DNA of 64,000 nt, taken from positions 11,399,860 through 11,463,859 of the forward strand of contig CM061130.1 in assembly GCA_030789695.1 (NCBI GenBank). Reading direction: 5' to 3'. Each line of letters starts with the position of its first letter. Position 1 is the stretch's first letter. Source of the stretch: Scilla litardierei (Eukaryota; Streptophyta; Magnoliopsida; Asparagales; Asparagaceae). Positions 60,386-64,000 of this stretch are shown one piece after another. The position numbers and the translations under genes are program-made. The notes beneath the pieces are model-generated. The model saw nothing but the letters and a program-made list of their open reading frames with translations, did no database searches and had not been told where the DNA came from.

Positions 60386-62104
60386 TGTTGAGTATTGATT
60401 CCCCAGATTTAGTTTTGATGATGAGCAAACATAAATATTGTGAACTAACTATTTGTGAGCGCAGTTATGGAGATCGTCGCCAAAAGAATACATACATCAA
60501 AAGCAACGTCTCAAGACTTCTCAATACGCGTGATCGTGTGCCTAAAGCTTCGTTGAAGCTCAAGGACCATTATTGAAGTCAAGAATGAAGATTGAAGATT
60601 TGAAGACGGTTCGTCATGTATCATTTATTGTCTTCTAGCTTCATAAATTAGAATGTTAAGCCTTGAGTAGGACTTACTTTATAATCTTCATTTCGCTCAT
60701 ATCTTAGAGCTAGGATTATCTTAGAAGCCATTAGAAACTTTCCCGAAGCCTATCGCTTCTTCCCTCGGCTTCTAGTGCATGTTAGTTGGTTCAAGTAGAA
60801 GAACCAACCGACTAGATGACGATCTAGTCGGTCGGAAATTCCTCTTGAACCGACTAGATGCCTTGCTCAATTCAGCCTAGACTTTGTTGATCAATTAGTC
60901 GGTCAAAGAAGGTTCACTGACCGACTAGATGACGATCTAGTCGGTTAGGAAACCTTCTCAGACCGACTAGTTATCATTGCCTCTGTACAGCCTAACTTAC
61001 TGTTTACAGTTAGTCGGTCAAAGCACAACGACCGATCGACTAGTTGAGAAACTAGTCGGTTGGAAGTTGTTCTTAAACCGACTAGCTGTACCTATATTCA
61101 GCCTATTCGATTTCGATTCTTAGTCGGTCAAAGAAGACTCACCGACCGACTAGTTGTGAAACTAGTCGATTGGCAAGTATTCTTGGACTGACTAGTTCCT
61201 TATTGTCTGAACTTTCTCTTTTGGCTGTCGAGCTGTTAGTCGGTTCATGTTGAATCACCGACCGACTAATTGAGAAACTAGTCGGTCCGTGATCCTTCTT
61301 AGACCGACTAACTGCTTCAGAAATATGACCGTTGGGAATCTTTTGAGCACGATTTTTCTTGCCTCTATAAATACAAACCTGATTCGTTTGAGGCAAGGTT
61401 AGAGGTCCATTATCAAAGTTATTTCAGGCCTAAGAGAGTAGTTTTCTCAAGCTATTTCTAAGCTCTCTCTTCTCACCAAGAATCTTTCCCTCAACTCTTT
61501 GAGCCAAATTACTCAAGAGAGATTCTCTCCATTGTGAGCATTCCAAGCCAAGAGCTTGATTCTAGTCACCATACTCCACCCTAGGCTTCCATTGCTGGTC
61601 AACTTCTTGGAGCTAGGGTTTGGTGACATCTTCTTCCACAACAATCCATCTTTGCCCTTTGGTAAGATTTACTCAAGGCATAGGATTTTATGGTAAGTGT
61701 TTTATTATTTCATTTCAATCGATATTGCAATTGTGTCTCTCGGTTGTGAGAGAGGTTGTGATCCCGGGTTGTGGGAGTCACATTTATATTGTGTATGATT
61801 TGGTCTTGTGAAGGTTTTTCACAAGAATTTCATAGTGCAAAATCTTGGGTTAGTGGTTTCTAACTCAAGTATCCGGAGGGGATCCGGGTGGTTGGGACGT
61901 AGCATCACCGGGAACAAGTCGGGGAGACTTGGGTGGATCCGAACCCGTTATATCATTTGTTTGTGTTTGTCCATTATTGTTGATTGTTGTTTATTCCGCA
62001 TTGTCGTTTGTTTATTGCACAATAGTTAGGAATAACTCTCTTAATTATTTTAAGTACTATTCACCCCCTCTAGTACGTGTGGAGTAGCTTCATAGGGCAC
62101 TACA
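60386..62104 (+). repeat. copia 3' LTR
   Basis: 1719 bp with the ACCGAC array at 60800-61312 and the TATA box at 61364-61373. Same organisation as the 5' LTR. Confidence 0.95.
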
Positions 62105-64000
62105 CTCTTCACTCGCTCGAGCCCAGCGGACGAGCCCTCACTCTCATCTCGTTCGCATTGACGAGCCCAAAACCCAGATGTCCTTTTTCGTTCCCCCTCG
62201 CGAGCGATAGCGGCAGATGTGAAGTGTTTTCGAAACCCTAATGTAATCTGATGACGTGTGACCCATCTTGCGAGATTTTCTCGATGATTTCAGATACCGA
62301 TCCTCACACGATAAGTCCCCTCCCCCTCTATTTATACGGGAGTTTTCTAGGGTTTTTCTTATGCAAAAATTATCTATCTTCCAAATTTTTTGATTTTTGC
62401 TTCTGAGTTTTCAATCTTGCTTTTGGGGATTTGACATTGCCCCAAGGGTTCTGATTTGCTTTGGGATTTTTGGATTGCTCTTAGGGATTTTCCGGATTTG
62501 ATATTGGGCTTTGGATTTCTTATTTTGCTCTCGTAAAACTCCGTTTCAGGTAGATACATATTCATATTAAGCTTTTAATTATTTTATTTTCGGTAATGGA
62601 AGTGATGATTCATGCAAATTTAGGGAGGTTTACCCATCAGATGAATTTATTTTGGCACCTAGTTTAGATTCACGGCGTTATGGCCGTTGTCCGCTGTTTT
62701 CATTTAGACCCTTGCGTCGATTCTTGTTGTGGTCGGTCGCCGGGGGAAGTCACAGCTTGGAGGTAGTCTACGTCTCTCATGCGTTAGGTTGATATTATTC
62801 CTAGGTTACTTTTGTTGCTACCTTTGTTGATAATGATTTGTTTTACATATACAGTTTTTCTTATTCAATCATCATCTTGTTTTTCTTGTTGGCATACTCT
62901 GCCTCAAGATTGCTGCTTGTTTTTCTTTCGTCCACATGCATGCATGATTATCTAGTTGCTTGGTCTGGTGTTCAGTTCCTTGATGCAAACTTGTTAGTGG
63001 TGATTGGATAGCTTGATGTTGCTGTATAGTGGTTCAGTCTACCAATGTATTTCAGGCTGTTGATTACTTATGGTCATGTTTGCATGCAATTTTATGCATT
63101 GTTTGTTACTGTTTAGTCGTGTGTATGCTTGCTATTTGAAATTCATTCCACTGGGAGTTTTGATGCTGTTAGCTTGCCGATCTGCTTGCTTGTTGCTTGC
63201 TGATTTGTGACCGTGTGCTTGCTGCTTGACTGATTTGGGCCCTGTGTGCTGCTGTTTTCGTTGACAAGATGATCAGTTGAGAACTGTACGCTCTTACTAT
63301 TATAATTTCGGCCCAAATTGATATTTTCCCCTTCTATGTACATCTTTAAGCCGAGCAACCCCTCTAGGTTGGTAGACCATAACCCATTAATGGTGTCAAA
63401 TCATGAATCTGATCCATTGAGTCTTTTTCCCATATGTTTTCAATGCTTTTCATCTTTTTCCTTGTTATACCTATAAATTGTGCTTTAAATTATTATCTCT
63501 TCTCTGAAATTGTTAACTTCAATTGTTAACTATTGTGTTCCTGCTTATGAGATTGGACATGCGAAAGATTGAAAGTTTGGTGTCTGGCTTATACTAAATT
63601 ACATGATTAGAGATTATGCAATGTGATTATACAATCATATTGGTACGCCTGATATATGCACAAGACCTGACAATCCTGAACATAGTTTGCATTACACTCT
63701 CTAATTATGTAATTTAGGGATTAAAGACATGAACATGATATTTGATACCCTAGAACTAGAACTACACTTGACATCACGGGTTTTGGGTAGCTTATAATTG
63801 AGAGGGTGCCGGAGCGATTGAAGCCATGTTTATGGCCCATATCTGAGAGAATGTCCTTTTATGGATCCTGAGTTCTCGGTACAGTTTGATCTTTATACTC
63901 GGCTCGGGGTAACAGCCTGCGGTCCAAGGTGGACTTCATGTTACACATCGTGCTCTTCTCTTATAAGTCCCATCACTAGTCTTTTGTTTAAGTTTAATTC

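Larger units (their letters stand above)
55087..62104 (+). mobile_element. Ty1/copia-type non-autonomous retrotransposon with gag only
   Basis: The two 1719-bp LTRs begin TGTTGAGTATTGATTCCCC and end GGGCACTACA, with CTCTT duplicated at 55082-55086 and 62105-62109. The primer site TGGTATCAGAGC (initiator Met) follows the 5' LTR by two bases, and a polypurine tract AAAAAGGGGGAGAA precedes the 3' LTR. The internal region of 3580 bp has a long gag and no protease, integrase or reverse transcriptase. The gag type and repeated GGGGGAG tracts suggest the Maximus/SIRE lineage. The LTRs differ at roughly 45 or more positions by eye (about 2.5-3 percent). Confidence 0.92.
51823..64000 (+). repeat. duplication copy B (partner of 4003-11260)
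   Basis: Collinear with copy A from 51823. A deletion replaces about 2.1 kb of copy A (6720-8820) at 54540, with ATAT at both deletion edges in copy A. The copia element 55087-62104 is an insertion specific to this copy. The alignment still runs at the last base of the window. Confidence 0.8.
54895..64000 (+). mobile_element. LTR of the Tekay-like family seen at 9191 (copy B), interrupted and cut by the window end
   Basis: Begins TGTAATGG after CTGAT (54890-54894), runs to 55086, and resumes at 62110 after the copia insertion. It aligns with 9191-11260. Its end is outside the window, so whether it is a solo LTR or part of a full element cannot be seen. Confidence 0.8.

Overview
The window is repeat-rich nuclear DNA of a flowering plant. 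It carries spliceosomal introns, plant-type LTR retrotransposons (Ty3/gypsy Tekay-like and Ty1/copia), a CACTA (En/Spm) transposon with both usual genes, several Mutator-like elements (MULEs) and a small MITE. The strongly GC3-biased first exon of the host gene would fit a monocot, but that is only a hint. I see no bacterial, organellar, rRNA or tRNA gene and no CRISPR array.

Layout. 1-4002: AT-rich sequence with a TA microsatellite and a MITE. 4003-12060: old MULE remnants and a 2.5-kb solo LTR; at least 4003-11260 is one copy of a duplication whose other copy is 51823-64000. 12062-14432: short tandem duplications and a non-autonomous MULE just upstream of a host gene. 14433-47880: a dead host gene, provisionally of the plant sphingomyelin-synthase-like family. 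Its first exon was split by a 26.5-kb Tekay-like gypsy element (14593-41048, 5-bp target duplication CCACT). That element was itself split inside its reverse transcriptase by a 16.5-kb CACTA element (19540-36041, 3-bp duplication ATT). The host intron holds a second MULE and a small minus-strand LTR element carrying only gag; the second host exon is frameshifted. 49727-49815: an orphan exon of a thioredoxin. 51823-64000: duplication copy B, in which the LTR was later hit by a 7.0-kb copia-type element (55087-62104, duplication CTCTT) that carries gag but no pol.

How the parts work together. The CACTA element looks the most alive: after splicing, its TNP2/TNPD-like transposase (4 exons, about 1115 aa) and its TNPA-like protein (6 exons, about 391 aa) both read without interruption, and both element ends carry dense palindromic repeats of the form GCGGTTnnnAACCGC that the smaller protein presumably binds. 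The gypsy element is dead (two stop codons plus the CACTA insertion), but its polyprotein is otherwise in frame once two GT-AG introns are removed.

The most unusual signal is regulatory. The unrelated gypsy and copia LTRs both carry, immediately upstream of their TATA boxes, a tandem array of about 110-bp units built from ACCGACCGACTAG / CTAGTCGGT inverted motifs. ACCGAC is the core of the plant DRE/CRT element bound by DREB/CBF factors. Sixteen to twenty cores per LTR, in two superfamilies, suggests shared or convergently acquired stress-responsive enhancers.
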